Both the position numbers and the translations under genes were made by a program. 64,000 nt of DNA. Origin: an uncultured Blautia sp. (GTDB lineage Bacteria > Bacillota > Clostridia > Lachnospirales > Lachnospiraceae). Below the pieces are notes generated by a model. It was not told the origin of the DNA and searched no databases. It worked only from the letters and a program-made list of their open reading frames with translations. Location: contig CALCDJ010000045.1 in the NCBI GenBank assembly GCA_937900135.1, forward strand, positions 1 to 64,000, written 5' to 3'. Positions 35,806 through 44,710 of the stretch are shown piece by piece (position 1 is the first letter of the stretch; each line of letters begins with the position of its first letter).

Positions 35806-35844
35806 AAGAAAAAGCCTTTCATCCGTGGAAGGCTTTTTCTTTTT
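35806..35844 (+). terminator. Terminator after the RidA gene
   Basis: GAAAAAGCCTTT pairs with GAAGGCTTTTTC, followed by TTTTT. Confidence 0.88.
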
Positions 35845-35988
35845 CCGCTGGAATCCACGGGTGACGATTGCTTTTCCACCATGAATCGTGTATAATACCA
35901 AACTGTAGAAGTATACCAAAATATCAATCAGACTGTTGTCAGAGAACTCTGACACAAGAAAGAATAAATATCAGGAGGAAATAAATAC

Positions 35989-37275
35989 ATGCGAGTGGAT
36001 ACGGATGACTTTGCCCGACCTTGTAGCTGCGGGAAAGAGCACCAGATTGAAGTGAAGGAGATTCTCATAGAAGAGAATGCGGTGGATGCCTTAGAAGAAG
36101 CGATGTCAGAAGGATTTTTGAAGGAGTATATTTCTCCGCTGCTGATCTGTGACACCCATACTTATGAAGCAACCAAGGAGATCATGGAAGAGATCTACGA
36201 CCGATGTCAGGTCCTGGTTCTGGATGCAGAGGGACTTCATGCGGATAATTATGCCGTTGAGATCGTAGAGAACAATATGGATGAGGATATTGACCTGATC
36301 CTTTCTGTGGGAGCAGGAACCATCCATGATATCAGCAGGTATGTAGCACATCTGTACAGAATTCCCTTTGTTTCCGTACCTACCGCTGCCAGTGTGGACG
36401 GATTTGTATCCACAGTGGCTGCCATGACACTGGATGGAATGAAGAAAACCGTTCCGGCGCAGGCGCCGCTGGCTGTGTTTGCGGATACCCGCATTTTTGC
36501 CAGTGCGCCAGGAAGGCTGAATGCCTCCGGCGTATCCGATCTGTTTGGGAAATACATCTGTCTGGCAGACTGGAAAATTGCGCATCTTCTCACCGGTGAA
36601 TATTACTGCAGTCATGTGGTGGAAATGGAAGAAAAGGCGCTTCGTACAGTGCGTTCCTGTCTTCGTTCCATTGCTGCAGGGGAAGAAGAAAGCTGCGAGA
36701 AGCTGATGTATGGACTTTTGTTATCCGGACTTGCCATGCAGATGGTGGGAAATTCCAGACCTGCCTCCTGTGCAGAACATCATATGTCCCATCTTTGGGA
36801 GATGGAAGTGGTCAACGGCCCGCTGGATGCCCTTCACGGAGAAAAGGTTTCTGTGGGTACCATGCTGGTTTTGAAGGAATATAAGAGAATTGCCCGTGCC
36901 ATTGCAGAGGGAAGATGTAAGGTGAAGGCCTACGAAGGAATGGAAGAGGAACTTCTGGAAGAATATTTCGACAGAAAGGGACTGCTGAGAGCGATTCAGG
37001 GAGAAAACCAGCCAGATCTTCTTCTGGAGGTGGACCCTGACCGATTGAAGGAATCTCTGGAAGAAATCAGAGAAATTCTGGAAGCCCTTCCAGAGGAAGA
37101 GGAAATGGCAGCAATGCTGGATAAAGCCGGCTGCAAAAAAACAGTTTCCGATATTGGTCTTACCGAGGAGGTTATTCCTTTAAGTCTGGCCCTGTCACCT
37201 TATGTGCGAAGAAGACTGAGTTTTCTCCGTATAGGGAAAATGCTTGAGATAGAAGGAGAATCATCATGCGTATAG
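35989..37275 (+). CDS. egsA: Glycerol-1-phosphate dehydrogenase, EgsA/AraM family
   Basis: 428 residues. Reduces dihydroxyacetone phosphate to sn-glycerol-1-phosphate with NAD(P)H; the product has the stereochemistry of archaeal lipids, and in Bacillus AraM feeds heptaprenylglyceryl phosphate. Motifs: SVGAGTIHDISRY, PTAASVDGF, SGVSDLFGK with a metal-binding Asp, CAEHHMSHLWE and LHGEKVSVG with metal His. A short N-terminal CSCGKEH is common in the clostridial form. The protein carries an extra helical C-terminus of ~90 residues. It is first in the operon, overlapping ispF by 10 bp. Confidence 0.9.
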   Translation: MRVDTDDFARPCSCGKEHQIEVKEILIEENAVDALEEAMSEGFLKEYISPLLICDTHTYEATKEIMEEIYDRCQVLVLDAEGLHADNYAVEIVENNMDEDIDLILSVGAGTIHDISRYVAHLYRIPFVSVPTAASVDGFVSTVAAMTLDGMKKTVPAQAPLAVFADTRIFASAPGRLNASGVSDLFGKYICLADWKIAHLLTGEYYCSHVVEMEEKALRTVRSCLRSIAAGEEESCEKLMYGLLLSGLAMQMVGNSRPASCAEHHMSHLWEMEVVNGPLDALHGEKVSVGTMLVLKEYKRIARAIAEGRCKVKAYEGMEEELLEEYFDRKGLLRAIQGENQPDLLLEVDPDRLKESLEEIREILEALPEEEEMAAMLDKAGCKKTVSDIGLTEEVIPLSLALSPYVRRRLSFLRIGKMLEIEGESSCV

Positions 37276-37754
37276 GAATGGGATATGACGTGCATAAATT
37301 AACAGAAGGAAGAGATCTGATCCTGGGCGGAGTGAAGATCCCCTGGGAAAAGGGACTTCTGGGACATTCAGATGCAGATGTGCTGATCCATGCAGTGATG
37401 GACGCTCTTTTGGGTGCTGCAGCTCTTGGAGATATAGGAAAGCACTTTCCGGATACAGATCCGGCATATAAGGGAATCTCCAGTGTGGTTTTATTAAAGC
37501 ATGTATCGGCTCTTTTGGATACCCATGGGTATGCTGTGGGAAACATTGATGCCACCATTATCGCCCAGAGGCCAAAGATGGCTCCTTATATAGAAGCCAT
37601 GAGAGAAAATATTGCTCAGGCGCTGGAAATTTCCGTGGATCAGCTGAATATAAAGGCAACAACAGAAGAAGGACTTGGATTTACCGGAAGCGGTGAGGGA
37701 ATTTCAGCGGAGGCAATCTGCCTTTTGCTGGAGAAGGATAAGGGAGGAAAATAG
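37266..37754 (+). CDS. ispF: 2-C-methyl-D-erythritol 2,4-cyclodiphosphate synthase
   Basis: 162 residues. Fifth step of the MEP isoprenoid pathway. Zn ligands: Asp and His in GYDVHKL and His in GHSDADVLIHAVMDALLGAAALGDIGKHFPD; C-terminal NIKATTEEGLGFTGSGEGI closes the CDP pocket. It starts within the end of egsA (10-bp overlap, translational coupling) and is followed 2 bp later by cysS. Confidence 0.97.
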   Translation: MRIGMGYDVHKLTEGRDLILGGVKIPWEKGLLGHSDADVLIHAVMDALLGAAALGDIGKHFPDTDPAYKGISSVVLLKHVSALLDTHGYAVGNIDATIIAQRPKMAPYIEAMRENIAQALEISVDQLNIKATTEEGLGFTGSGEGISAEAICLLLEKDKGGK

Positions 37755-37756
37755 CG

Positions 37757-39166
37757 ATGAAACTTTTTAACACATTAACACGCAGAAAAGAGGAATTTGT
37801 TCCTCTGGAAGAAGGAAAGGTCAAAATGTATGTCTGCGGGCCTACGGTTTATAACCTGATCCATATTGGAAATGCCCGTCCGATGATTATTTTTGATACT
37901 GTGCGCCGTTATATGGAATACAAAGGATATGAGGTGAATTTTGTATCCAATTTCACAGATGTGGATGACAAGATCATCAAAAAAGCAATTGAAGAAGGTG
38001 TCAGTGCAGAAGAAATTTCAGAGCGCTACATCAAAGAATGTAAACAGGATATGTCCGGCATGAATGTAAAGCCTGCCACGATTCATCCACAGGCTACCCG
38101 TGAGATTCAGGGAATGATCGAAATGATCCAGACACTGATCGAAAAGGGTTATGCTTATGCGGCAGCAGACGGAACCGTTTATTTCCGTGTGAAAAACTTT
38201 AAGGAATATGGAAAACTGTCTCATAAGAATCTGGATGATCTCCAGTCCGGGTTCCGTACCATTCAGGTATCTGGAGAAGAGCAGAAGGAAGATCCTCTGG
38301 ATTTCGTTCTCTGGAAGCCCAAAAAAGAAGGAGAGCCTTCCTGGGAATCTCCGTGGTGTGATGGACGTCCAGGCTGGCATATTGAGTGTTCTGTAATGGC
38401 TAAGAAATACCTGGGAGAAGAAATTGACATCCATGCAGGCGGAGAAGATCTGATCTTCCCTCACCATGAGAATGAAATTGCTCAGAGTGAGTGCTGCAAT
38501 GGAAAAATCTTTGCAAAATACTGGATGCACAATGCCTTTTTGAATATTGACAACAGAAAAATGTCCAAATCTCTGGGCAATTTCCGTACAGTACGTCAGA
38601 TCAGCGAGCAGTATGACCTCCAGGTACTGCGTTTCTTTATGCTGAATGCGCATTACAGAAGTCCGCTGAATTTCAGCGCAGATCTTATGGAAGCATCCAA
38701 AAATGCTCTGGAGAGAATCACAGAAGGCGCAGAGCGATTAAAAGACCGCGCCGCTGCAGCAGTTACTCAGGAGGCAACGCCTGAACAGGAAGAGCTTCTT
38801 AAAGAGGCAGAAGGCTTTACCGCTAAATTTGAAGAAGCCATGGACGATGACTTTAATACAGCAGATGCGCTGGCTGCAATTTTTGAACTGGTGAAATTTG
38901 CCAATACCAAGGTGGAAGCAGACTGCTCCAGAGCTCTGGCACAGGGACTTCTGGATCAGCTTGTGAAGCTTTGCGGTGTGCTGGGTCTGAAAGCCATAAA
39001 AGAAGAAGAAATTCTGGACAAGGAGATTGAAGAACTCATTGAAGAGCGCCAGGCAGCCAGAAAAGAAAAGAATTTTGCCAGAGCAGATGAGATCAGAGAC
39101 ATTCTTCTGAAAAAAGGAATTGAATTAAAAGATACCCGTGAAGGAGTAAAATGGAAGAGAATCTAA
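37757..39166 (+). CDS. cysS: Cysteinyl-tRNA synthetase
   Basis: 469 residues, class I synthetase. HIGH box HIGNARP, zinc cysteines in YVCGPTVY and later HHENEIAQSE with GWHIECS, KMSKS box RKMSKSLGNF. DALR anticodon domain at the end (DDFNTADALAAIFEL). Its stop overlaps the mrnC start region by 16 bp. Confidence 0.97.
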   Translation: MKLFNTLTRRKEEFVPLEEGKVKMYVCGPTVYNLIHIGNARPMIIFDTVRRYMEYKGYEVNFVSNFTDVDDKIIKKAIEEGVSAEEISERYIKECKQDMSGMNVKPATIHPQATREIQGMIEMIQTLIEKGYAYAAADGTVYFRVKNFKEYGKLSHKNLDDLQSGFRTIQVSGEEQKEDPLDFVLWKPKKEGEPSWESPWCDGRPGWHIECSVMAKKYLGEEIDIHAGGEDLIFPHHENEIAQSECCNGKIFAKYWMHNAFLNIDNRKMSKSLGNFRTVRQISEQYDLQVLRFFMLNAHYRSPLNFSADLMEASKNALERITEGAERLKDRAAAAVTQEATPEQEELLKEAEGFTAKFEEAMDDDFNTADALAAIFELVKFANTKVEADCSRALAQGLLDQLVKLCGVLGLKAIKEEEILDKEIEELIEERQAARKEKNFARADEIRDILLKKGIELKDTREGVKWKRI

Positions 39167-39576
39167 ACCAATTAAAGGAACTGTTTCAGCTGGAGGATAG
39201 GGATTTAAAAACCTATTCTCCTTTGACACTTGCCTATCTTGGAGATGGTGTGTATGAACTGGTGATCCGGACCATCCTTGTAAAAAAAGGCAACTGTCCG
39301 GTGAACCGCCTGCATAAGCAGGCCAGCAGCCTGGTAAAAGCAGGCGCCCAGTCGGCTATGATGGAGAAAATCCAGCCGGAACTTACCGAGGAAGAGCTGG
39401 GGGTATACAAAAGAGGCAGGAATGCCCATTCTCCCACGATGGCAAAACATGCTACCATGGCAGATTACCGCAGGGCTACAGGTTTTGAGGCATTGATGGG
39501 ATATTTATATTTGAAGGAGGATTTCTCACGGATACTGACCCTGATCCGTCTGGGAATCGGAGAGGATGTACTATGA
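39151..39576 (+). CDS. mrnC: Mini-ribonuclease III
   Basis: 141 residues: the RNase III catalytic fold alone, without the double-stranded RNA binding domain. YLGDGVYELVIR holds the first acidic residue; KRGRNAHSPTMAKHATMADYRRATGFEALMGYLYL contains the signature core with the second. In B. subtilis it matures 23S rRNA ends. Begins within cysS and overlaps rlmB by 4 bp, the order conserved in Bacillota. Confidence 0.93.
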   Translation: MEENLNQLKELFQLEDRDLKTYSPLTLAYLGDGVYELVIRTILVKKGNCPVNRLHKQASSLVKAGAQSAMMEKIQPELTEEELGVYKRGRNAHSPTMAKHATMADYRRATGFEALMGYLYLKEDFSRILTLIRLGIGEDVL

Positions 39577-40304
39577 GTGAACAGATAGAAGGCCGCAATG
39601 CGGTACTGGAAGCCTTCCGGTCAGGAAGAGATGTGGATAAGCTTTTTATTCTGGATGGATGTCAGGACGGCCCGGTACGAACCATTGCAAGAGAGGCGCG
39701 TAAGAAAGACACCATTATTAATTATGTATCAAAAGAACGTCTGGATCAATTAAGTGAAACCGGTGCTCACCAGGGGGTAATTGCCCAGGTAGCTGCCTAT
39801 GGATATGCTTCTGTGGAGGACATCCTGAACAAGGCAAAGGAAAAAGGAGAAGCGCCCTTTGTGTTTGTGCTGGATAACATTGAAGATCCCCATAATCTTG
39901 GCGCAATTATCCGAACTGCCAATCTGGCCGGCGCTCATGGAGTGATCATTCCAAAACGTCGTGCAGTTGGTCTGACGGCAACAGTGGCCAAGACTTCCGC
40001 AGGGGCATTAAACTATACCCCCGTTGCCAAGGTGACAAATCTTGGCAAAACCATTGAAGAGCTAAAAGAGCAGGGACTGTGGTTTGTCTGTGCAGATATG
40101 GGCGGAGAGACCATGTATGATCTGAATCTTACCGGACCCATTGGACTGGTAATCGGAAATGAAGGCGAAGGAGTAAGCCGTCTGATCCGGGAGAAATGTG
40201 ACTTTGTGGCATCCATTCCTATGAAAGGGGATATTGATTCCCTGAATGCATCTGTGGCAGCAGGAGTTCTGGCTTATGAGATCGTGCGTCAGAGAATGGC
40301 GTAA
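39573..40304 (+). CDS. rlmB: 23S rRNA (guanosine-2'-O)-methyltransferase RlmB-like
   Basis: 243 residues, SpoU class. N-terminal substrate-binding domain (EGRNAVLEAFRSGRDVDKLFI), then the knotted methyltransferase: NIEDPHNLGAIIRTANLAGAHGVI (motif 1), IGLVIGNEGEGVSRLIREKCD (motif 2), IPMKGDIDSLNASVAAGVLAYE (motif 3). Methylates a G in 23S rRNA (G2251 in E. coli). Follows mrnC with an ATGA overlap. Confidence 0.93.
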   Translation: MSEQIEGRNAVLEAFRSGRDVDKLFILDGCQDGPVRTIAREARKKDTIINYVSKERLDQLSETGAHQGVIAQVAAYGYASVEDILNKAKEKGEAPFVFVLDNIEDPHNLGAIIRTANLAGAHGVIIPKRRAVGLTATVAKTSAGALNYTPVAKVTNLGKTIEELKEQGLWFVCADMGGETMYDLNLTGPIGLVIGNEGEGVSRLIREKCDFVASIPMKGDIDSLNASVAAGVLAYEIVRQRMA

Positions 40305-40324
40305 GAGGAACAGGCGGAAAAATT

Positions 40325-40927
40325 ATGATTCAATATGACAGTTATACCGACGAAGAACTGATTACCCGAATGCATGCCGGAGAAGAGGGGATTTCAGATT
40401 ACCTCATGGAAAAGTACAAGGGGCTGGTGCGAAAAAAAGCCAGAGCCATGTATCTCATCGGGGGAGACACCGATGATCTGATTCAGGAGGGGATGATCGG
40501 ACTTTTTAAGGCAGTGCGAGATTATCAGCCGGATCGGGATGCCTCTTTTCAGACTTTTGCAGGCTTGTGTGTAGACAGACAGATCTACAGTGCAGTGCAA
40601 AGCTCCAACAGGCAGAAGCATATGCCGCTGAACTCCTATATTTCCCTCAGCCATGAGGAAGAAGAAAACAGCATCCGTCAGCTTTGGGCGGAAAATCCGG
40701 AATCCATTATCATTGACAGAGAAAATACAAGGATACTGGAACAGGAGATTGCATCCCTGTTAAGTCCCATGGAAAATAAAGTGTTGGAATACTATTTGAA
40801 GGGGCTGGGTTATGTGCAGATTGCAAGAGAAATGGGAAAGTCCGCCAAGTCTGTGGACAATGCCTTACAGAGAATCCGCACAAAAATCCGTGGATGCATT
40901 GAAAAGTATCAGGATCAGACAGAATAA
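40325..40927 (+). CDS. sigH: RNA polymerase sigma factor, SigH-like
   Basis: 200 residues. Region 2: YKGLVRKKARAMYLIGGDTDDLIQEGMIGLFKAVRDYQPDRDASFQTFAGLCVDRQI; region 4: LSPMENKVLEYYLKGLGYVQIAREMGKSAKSVDNALQRIRTKI. These and its place after rlmB match sigma-H, which drives early sporulation and competence genes in Bacillota. No anti-sigma gene follows. The operon probably ends here, though no convincing terminator hairpin was seen before the tRNA promoter. Confidence 0.93.
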   Translation: MIQYDSYTDEELITRMHAGEEGISDYLMEKYKGLVRKKARAMYLIGGDTDDLIQEGMIGLFKAVRDYQPDRDASFQTFAGLCVDRQIYSAVQSSNRQKHMPLNSYISLSHEEEENSIRQLWAENPESIIIDRENTRILEQEIASLLSPMENKVLEYYLKGLGYVQIAREMGKSAKSVDNALQRIRTKIRGCIEKYQDQTE

Positions 40928-40991
40928 AAAGATCTAAAAAAGAGGAAAAAAACTGGATTTCAAAAAAAATAAAAAAATTTAAAAATAAGTG

Positions 40992-41020
40992 TTGACATTT
41001 GTCTGTCTCTCTGGTAATAT
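40992..41020 (+). promoter_or_regulatory. Promoter of tRNA-Thr
   Basis: Consensus TTGACA at 40992-40997, 17-base spacer, TAATAT at 41015-41020; start ~36 bases ahead of the mature tRNA. Confidence 0.85.
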
Positions 41021-41062
41021 AATCAACTGTGAGCGGCAGAAATAAATGCCAACACGAAAGAC

Positions 41063-41135
41063 GCTGCTGTGGCTCAGTCGGTAGAGCGTCGCCTTGGTAA
41101 GGCGGAGGTCACGGGTTCAATTCCCGTCAGCAGCT
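41063..41135 (+). tRNA. tRNA-Thr (anticodon GGT)
   Basis: Full cloverleaf of 73 bases: acceptor GCTGCTG/CAGCAGC, D-arm GCTC/GAGC with AGTCGGTA loop, anticodon stem CGCC/GGCG around TTGGTAA (anticodon GGT), variable AGGTC, T-arm ACGGG/CCCGT with TTCAATT. The CCA end is not encoded. A terminator follows at 41143. Confidence 0.96.
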
Positions 41136-41142
41136 TAAGTTA

Positions 41143-41174
41143 GGCCCTTGAATAAATCAAGGGCCGTTTTTTTT
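41143..41174 (+). terminator. Terminator after tRNA-Thr
   Basis: GGCCCTTGA at 41143-41151 pairs with TCAAGGGCC at 41157-41165, then GTTTTTTTT. Confidence 0.92.
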
Positions 41175-41258
41175 CTTCACAAAAGTTTGTGGAAAATCTT
41201 TAAAAACGAAAGGTTTTATGGTATGATTAATAATCAGAGTATTCTAGGAGGGAAAGAG

Positions 41259-42926
41259 ATGGAGAACGAAACCGTTTCAAAAAATTTTATAGAGAACATC
41301 ATTGACAAAGACCTGGCAGAAGGTGTCTATGACACTGTACACACCCGTTTCCCGCCAGAACCCAATGGATATCTTCATATTGGACATGCGAAATCAATTC
41401 TTTTAAACTACGGCCTTGCACAGGAGTATCATGGAAAATTCAATATGCGTTTTGATGATACCAATCCCACCAAGGAAAAAACAGAATTTGTAGAATCCAT
41501 CAAAGAAGATATTAAATGGCTGGGTGCAGACTGGGAAGACAGACTGTTTTTTGCTTCTGATTATTTTGAGCAGATGTATGAGGCTGCTGTGAAATTGATC
41601 CAGAAGGGAAAAGCCTTTGTCTGCGATCTGAGTGCAGAGGAAATCCGCACATACAGAGGTACCCTGACAGAACCTGGTAAGGAGAGCCCTTACCGCAATC
41701 GAAGTGTGGAAGAGAACCTGAAGCTTTTTGAAGAAATGAAAGAGGGCAAGTATGAGGACGGAGAAAAGGTTCTTCGTGCAAAGATTGACATGGCTTCCCC
41801 GAACATGAATATGCGTGACCCGGTTATCTACCGTGTGGCTCATATGACCCATCACAATACAGGCGATAAATGGTGTATTTATCCCATGTATGATTTTGCG
41901 CATCCTATTGAAGATGCCATTGAGGGCATTACCCATTCTATCTGTACACTGGAATTTGAAGATCACAGACCGCTGTATGACTGGGTGGTAAGAGAACTGG
42001 AATATCCTCATCCGCCGAAGCAGATTGAGTTTGCCAAGCTTTATCTTACCAATGTGGTAACTGGTAAGCGTTACATTAAGAAACTGGTAGAGGATGGTAT
42101 TGTAGATGGCTGGGATGATCCTCGCCTGGTATCCATTGCAGCCCTTCGCCGTCGTGGCTTTACACCGGAATCCATCAAGATGTTTGTGGATCTGTGCGGC
42201 GTATCCAAGGCAAACAGCTCTGTGGATTATGCAATGCTGGAATACTGTATCCGTGAAGACCTGAAACTGAAACGTCCCCGTTTGATGGCAGTTCTGGACC
42301 CCATTAAGCTGGTGATCGACAACTATCCGGAAGGCCAGATTGAATATCTGGAAGCTCCGAACAATATGGAAAATCCGGAACTTGGCAATCGTCAGATCCC
42401 CTTTGGCAAGGAACTCTACATTGAGAGAGAAGACTTTATGATCGATCCGCCGAAGAAATACAAGAGATTGTTTGTAGGTACAGAGGTTCGTCTGATGAAT
42501 GCATATTTTGTTACCTGTACCGGTTTTGAAGCAGACGGTGATGGAACTGTACGGGTTGTACACTGTACTTACGATCCGGAAACAAAAGGCGGCAACGCGC
42601 CGGATGGCCGTAAAGTAAAAGGAACCATTCACTGGGTAGAGGCATCCAGAGCAGGAAAGGCAGTCACCCGTCTGTACGAGAATATTGTAGATGAAGAAAA
42701 GGGCGTATACAACAAGGAAGACGGCTCTTTAAATCTGAATCCTAATTCTCTGACCACAGTAACTGCATATGTGGAGCCTGCGCTTATGGAAGCAAAGGGA
42801 TATGACAGCTTCCAGTTTGTAAGAAATGGATTTTTCTGTGCGGACATTCACGATTCCAAAGAGGGAGCGCCTGTCTTTAACAGAATCGTTTCTCTGAAGA
42901 GCTCCTTTAAACTGCCGAAGGCATAA
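41259..42926 (+). CDS. glnS: Glutaminyl-tRNA synthetase
   Basis: 555 residues from ATG 41259 (TAGGAGGGAAAGAG upstream); the longer frame from 41148 crosses the tRNA terminator. GlnRS rather than GluRS: PPEPNGYLHIGHAKSI, RFDDTNPTKEKTEF, PMYDFAHPIEDAIEGITHSICTLEFEDHRPLYDW, and the beta-barrel anticodon domain at the C-terminus. The KMSKS-like loop reads VVTGKRYIKKLV rather than MSKR. Lachnospiraceae commonly use direct glutaminylation. Confidence 0.95.
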   Translation: MENETVSKNFIENIIDKDLAEGVYDTVHTRFPPEPNGYLHIGHAKSILLNYGLAQEYHGKFNMRFDDTNPTKEKTEFVESIKEDIKWLGADWEDRLFFASDYFEQMYEAAVKLIQKGKAFVCDLSAEEIRTYRGTLTEPGKESPYRNRSVEENLKLFEEMKEGKYEDGEKVLRAKIDMASPNMNMRDPVIYRVAHMTHHNTGDKWCIYPMYDFAHPIEDAIEGITHSICTLEFEDHRPLYDWVVRELEYPHPPKQIEFAKLYLTNVVTGKRYIKKLVEDGIVDGWDDPRLVSIAALRRRGFTPESIKMFVDLCGVSKANSSVDYAMLEYCIREDLKLKRPRLMAVLDPIKLVIDNYPEGQIEYLEAPNNMENPELGNRQIPFGKELYIEREDFMIDPPKKYKRLFVGTEVRLMNAYFVTCTGFEADGDGTVRVVHCTYDPETKGGNAPDGRKVKGTIHWVEASRAGKAVTRLYENIVDEEKGVYNKEDGSLNLNPNSLTTVTAYVEPALMEAKGYDSFQFVRNGFFCADIHDSKEGAPVFNRIVSLKSSFKLPKA

Positions 42927-42984
42927 GGGATACCAAAGCGGACCACGCTTTGCTATAGAAGAAGAACATGTGGAGGAAATCAAG

Positions 42985-43377
42985 ATGAAAAGACTCAATG
43001 TGGCAAAGAAAGATGCATGTATGGCATGCAAGGCTTGTGAAATCGCCTGTTCAGAGGCATTTTACAAAGAGTTCAACGAAGCCTATTCCTGTATTCATAT
43101 TGATGTGAAAAAGGATGGCGTGACACCGAAGCCGGCTACCTGCGTACAGTGTGGAAAATGTGCGGCAGCATGTCCGGAAGGTGCAATCACTCAGAACACA
43201 AAGGGCGTTTATATGATCAACAAGAAAAAATGCGTTGGTTGTGGAAAATGTGTGGAGGCATGTCCGTTCGGCGTTATGGTGAAGGCTGAAGATAAGGAAT
43301 ATGCAAGCAAGTGTATCGCCTGTGGAATCTGTGTAAAAGCATGTCCAATGGACGTTCTGGAAATCAAAGAAGCATAA
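42985..43377 (+). CDS. 4Fe-4S polyferredoxin-like protein
   Basis: 130 residues from ATG 42985 (TGGAGG 9 bases before). Cysteine sets: CMACKACEIAC, CVQCGKCAAACPEG, CVGCGKCVEACPFG, then CIACGICVKACPMD, giving up to four 4Fe-4S clusters, with the arrangement of electron-transfer subunits of the CooF/HycB type. It could serve a hydrogenase, formate dehydrogenase or aldehyde oxidoreductase elsewhere; no redox partner is adjacent, so its role is open. Confidence 0.85.
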   Translation: MKRLNVAKKDACMACKACEIACSEAFYKEFNEAYSCIHIDVKKDGVTPKPATCVQCGKCAAACPEGAITQNTKGVYMINKKKCVGCGKCVEACPFGVMVKAEDKEYASKCIACGICVKACPMDVLEIKEA

Positions 43378-43414
43378 GGATACATAGCGTTGTTGAAAAA
43401 CTTCCAATAAAAAA

Positions 43415-43458
43415 TAGCCCGGTCTGTGATTGGAGAATCACAGCCGGGCTGTTTTTTT
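43415..43458. terminator. Bidirectional terminator
   Basis: AGCCCGGTCTGTGATT pairs with AATCACAGCCGGGCT; runs of T on + and of U on - (AAAAAATA) follow. It ends the ferredoxin gene and the opposing acidic protein gene. Confidence 0.85.
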
Positions 43459-43466
43459 GAAAAACA

Positions 43467-43883
43467 TTATTTGTCAGCAGGAACTTCTTCCTGTGCAGGA
43501 GCTTCCTCTTCTTCAGAGGTTTCTTCCGTTTCTTCCTGTTCTGGGATTTCCGTCTCTTCTGAACCGTCTAAGCGGGAAAGGTCTTCCAGATCTTCCGGAG
43601 CTTCAAAATCCTCATCCAGTTCTTCTTCCTCTTCAAAAACTTCGTCCAGTTCTTCGTCCTGGTTTTCCTCATACTCCACATCCCAGGAAGCGAAGTGATC
43701 TTGAGTTTCCTGCGGCTTTTCTTCTTCCTCTGGAATATCAAAATCTTCATCGAAATCATCTTCAAAATCTAATATTTCTTTGCTGGCTTTCTTTTTGGCT
43801 GCGATGGCAGCGATGGCGCCTGCTGCTGCGGCAGCGGCTGCACCCAGAGCAACATATCCCCAATATTTATTCATTTTTGCCAT
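43467..43883 (-). CDS. Small membrane-anchored acidic protein
   Basis: 138 residues. One N-terminal hydrophobic helix rich in alanine (YVALGAAAAAAAGAIAAIAAKKK), then ~105 residues of which about half are Asp/Glu (FEDDFDEDFD, EELDEVFEEEEELDED). The acidic part would lie on one side of the membrane and bind cations or basic proteins; it is probably disordered. Start ATG 43883 has AAGGAG 9 bases before. No family recognised, though similar anchored acidic proteins occur in Lachnospiraceae. Confidence 0.65.
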   Translation of the reverse strand: MAKMNKYWGYVALGAAAAAAAGAIAAIAAKKKASKEILDFEDDFDEDFDIPEEEEKPQETQDHFASWDVEYEENQDEELDEVFEEEEELDEDFEAPEDLEDLSRLDGSEETEIPEQEETEETSEEEEAPAQEEVPADK

Positions 43884-44098
43884 AATTCTGACTCCTTTCA
43901 TAATGAATGCTATTTCTATTGTAATACTTTTGAAGGAAAAAGAAAAGGGGAAGATGAAAGGAATTTTGACTGGAATTCCAGCGTTTCAAAGCCTGTTTTG
44001 CAAAAACAGTTGCACCGGGGATAGCTTCGGGTTATACTTACCTGAGAGGATAGCAGATGTGAGAAATCTTGCGGAAAGACTTGAAAAAGGAGTGGCTT

Positions 44099-44710
44099 AT
44101 GAGAAAAATAATTTTGGCTTCTGCTTCTCCCAGACGCAGGGATTTGCTGGAACAGGCAGGCGTTTCCTTTGTGGTACAGCCGGCCAGAGAGGAGGAGCCT
44201 GTAACCGGCACAGATCCGGTGGAAACGGTGAAACAACTGTCTTTTTCCAAAGCAATGGCAGTGGCAAAGGAAACAGAAGAAGAGGCTTTGATCATTGGAG
44301 CGGATACCATTGTTGTTTATCAGGGGGAAATCCTTGGAAAACCTGGAAGCATGGCAGAGGCGGAAGAGACATTACAGAGACTTCAGGGACAGACGCATCA
44401 GGTATATACTGGAGTAACCATACTTTTGGGGCGGCCTGGAACCTGGAAACCTGTTACTTTTTATGAGTGTACCCAGGTGACTTTTTATCCTGTTTCAGAG
44501 GAGGAAATTCATCGCTATGTATCCGGAGGTGATCCTTTGGATAAAGCAGGCAGCTATGGAATCCAGGGTCCCTTCCAGATTTATGTGAAGGGCATTTCCG
44601 GAGATTACAACAATGTGGTAGGACTTCCTGTGGCGCGCCTGTTTCAGGAATTAAAAAAATTAGGAATTGATCTGAGAGGGGAAACATATGTGGAAAGCAT
44701 GCATCTTTGA
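44099..44710 (+). CDS. maf: Maf-like nucleotide pyrophosphatase
   Basis: 203 residues from ATG 44099 (AAAAGGAG 6 bases before). Hydrolyses non-canonical or excess dTTP/UTP-type nucleotides; linked to septum control in B. subtilis. Motifs: ILASASPRRRDLLEQAG at the start, EALIIGADTIVV, GKPGSMAEAEETLQRLQGQTHQVYTGV, and DKAGSYGIQG. Its end overlaps the HAD gene by 23 bp. Confidence 0.94.
   Translation: MRKIILASASPRRRDLLEQAGVSFVVQPAREEEPVTGTDPVETVKQLSFSKAMAVAKETEEEALIIGADTIVVYQGEILGKPGSMAEAEETLQRLQGQTHQVYTGVTILLGRPGTWKPVTFYECTQVTFYPVSEEEIHRYVSGGDPLDKAGSYGIQGPFQIYVKGISGDYNNVVGLPVARLFQELKKLGIDLRGETYVESMHL

Noticed and set aside
41063..41174. Integration site at tRNA-Thr
   Set aside because: The tRNA is intact, with its own promoter and terminator, and no integrase or duplicated 3' end was seen nearby.
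41166..41258. T-box leader for glnS
   Set aside because: Only ~90 bases between tRNA terminator and start; no T-box motif or paired stems were seen.
41403..42632. Long open frame of ~409 codons on the - strand
   Set aside because: Fully antisense to glnS, with no ribosome site and Cys/His/Ile-rich shadow composition.
43426..43698. Serine-rich + strand frame
   Set aside because: It is the complement of the Glu/Asp-rich protein on the - strand and has no ribosome site.
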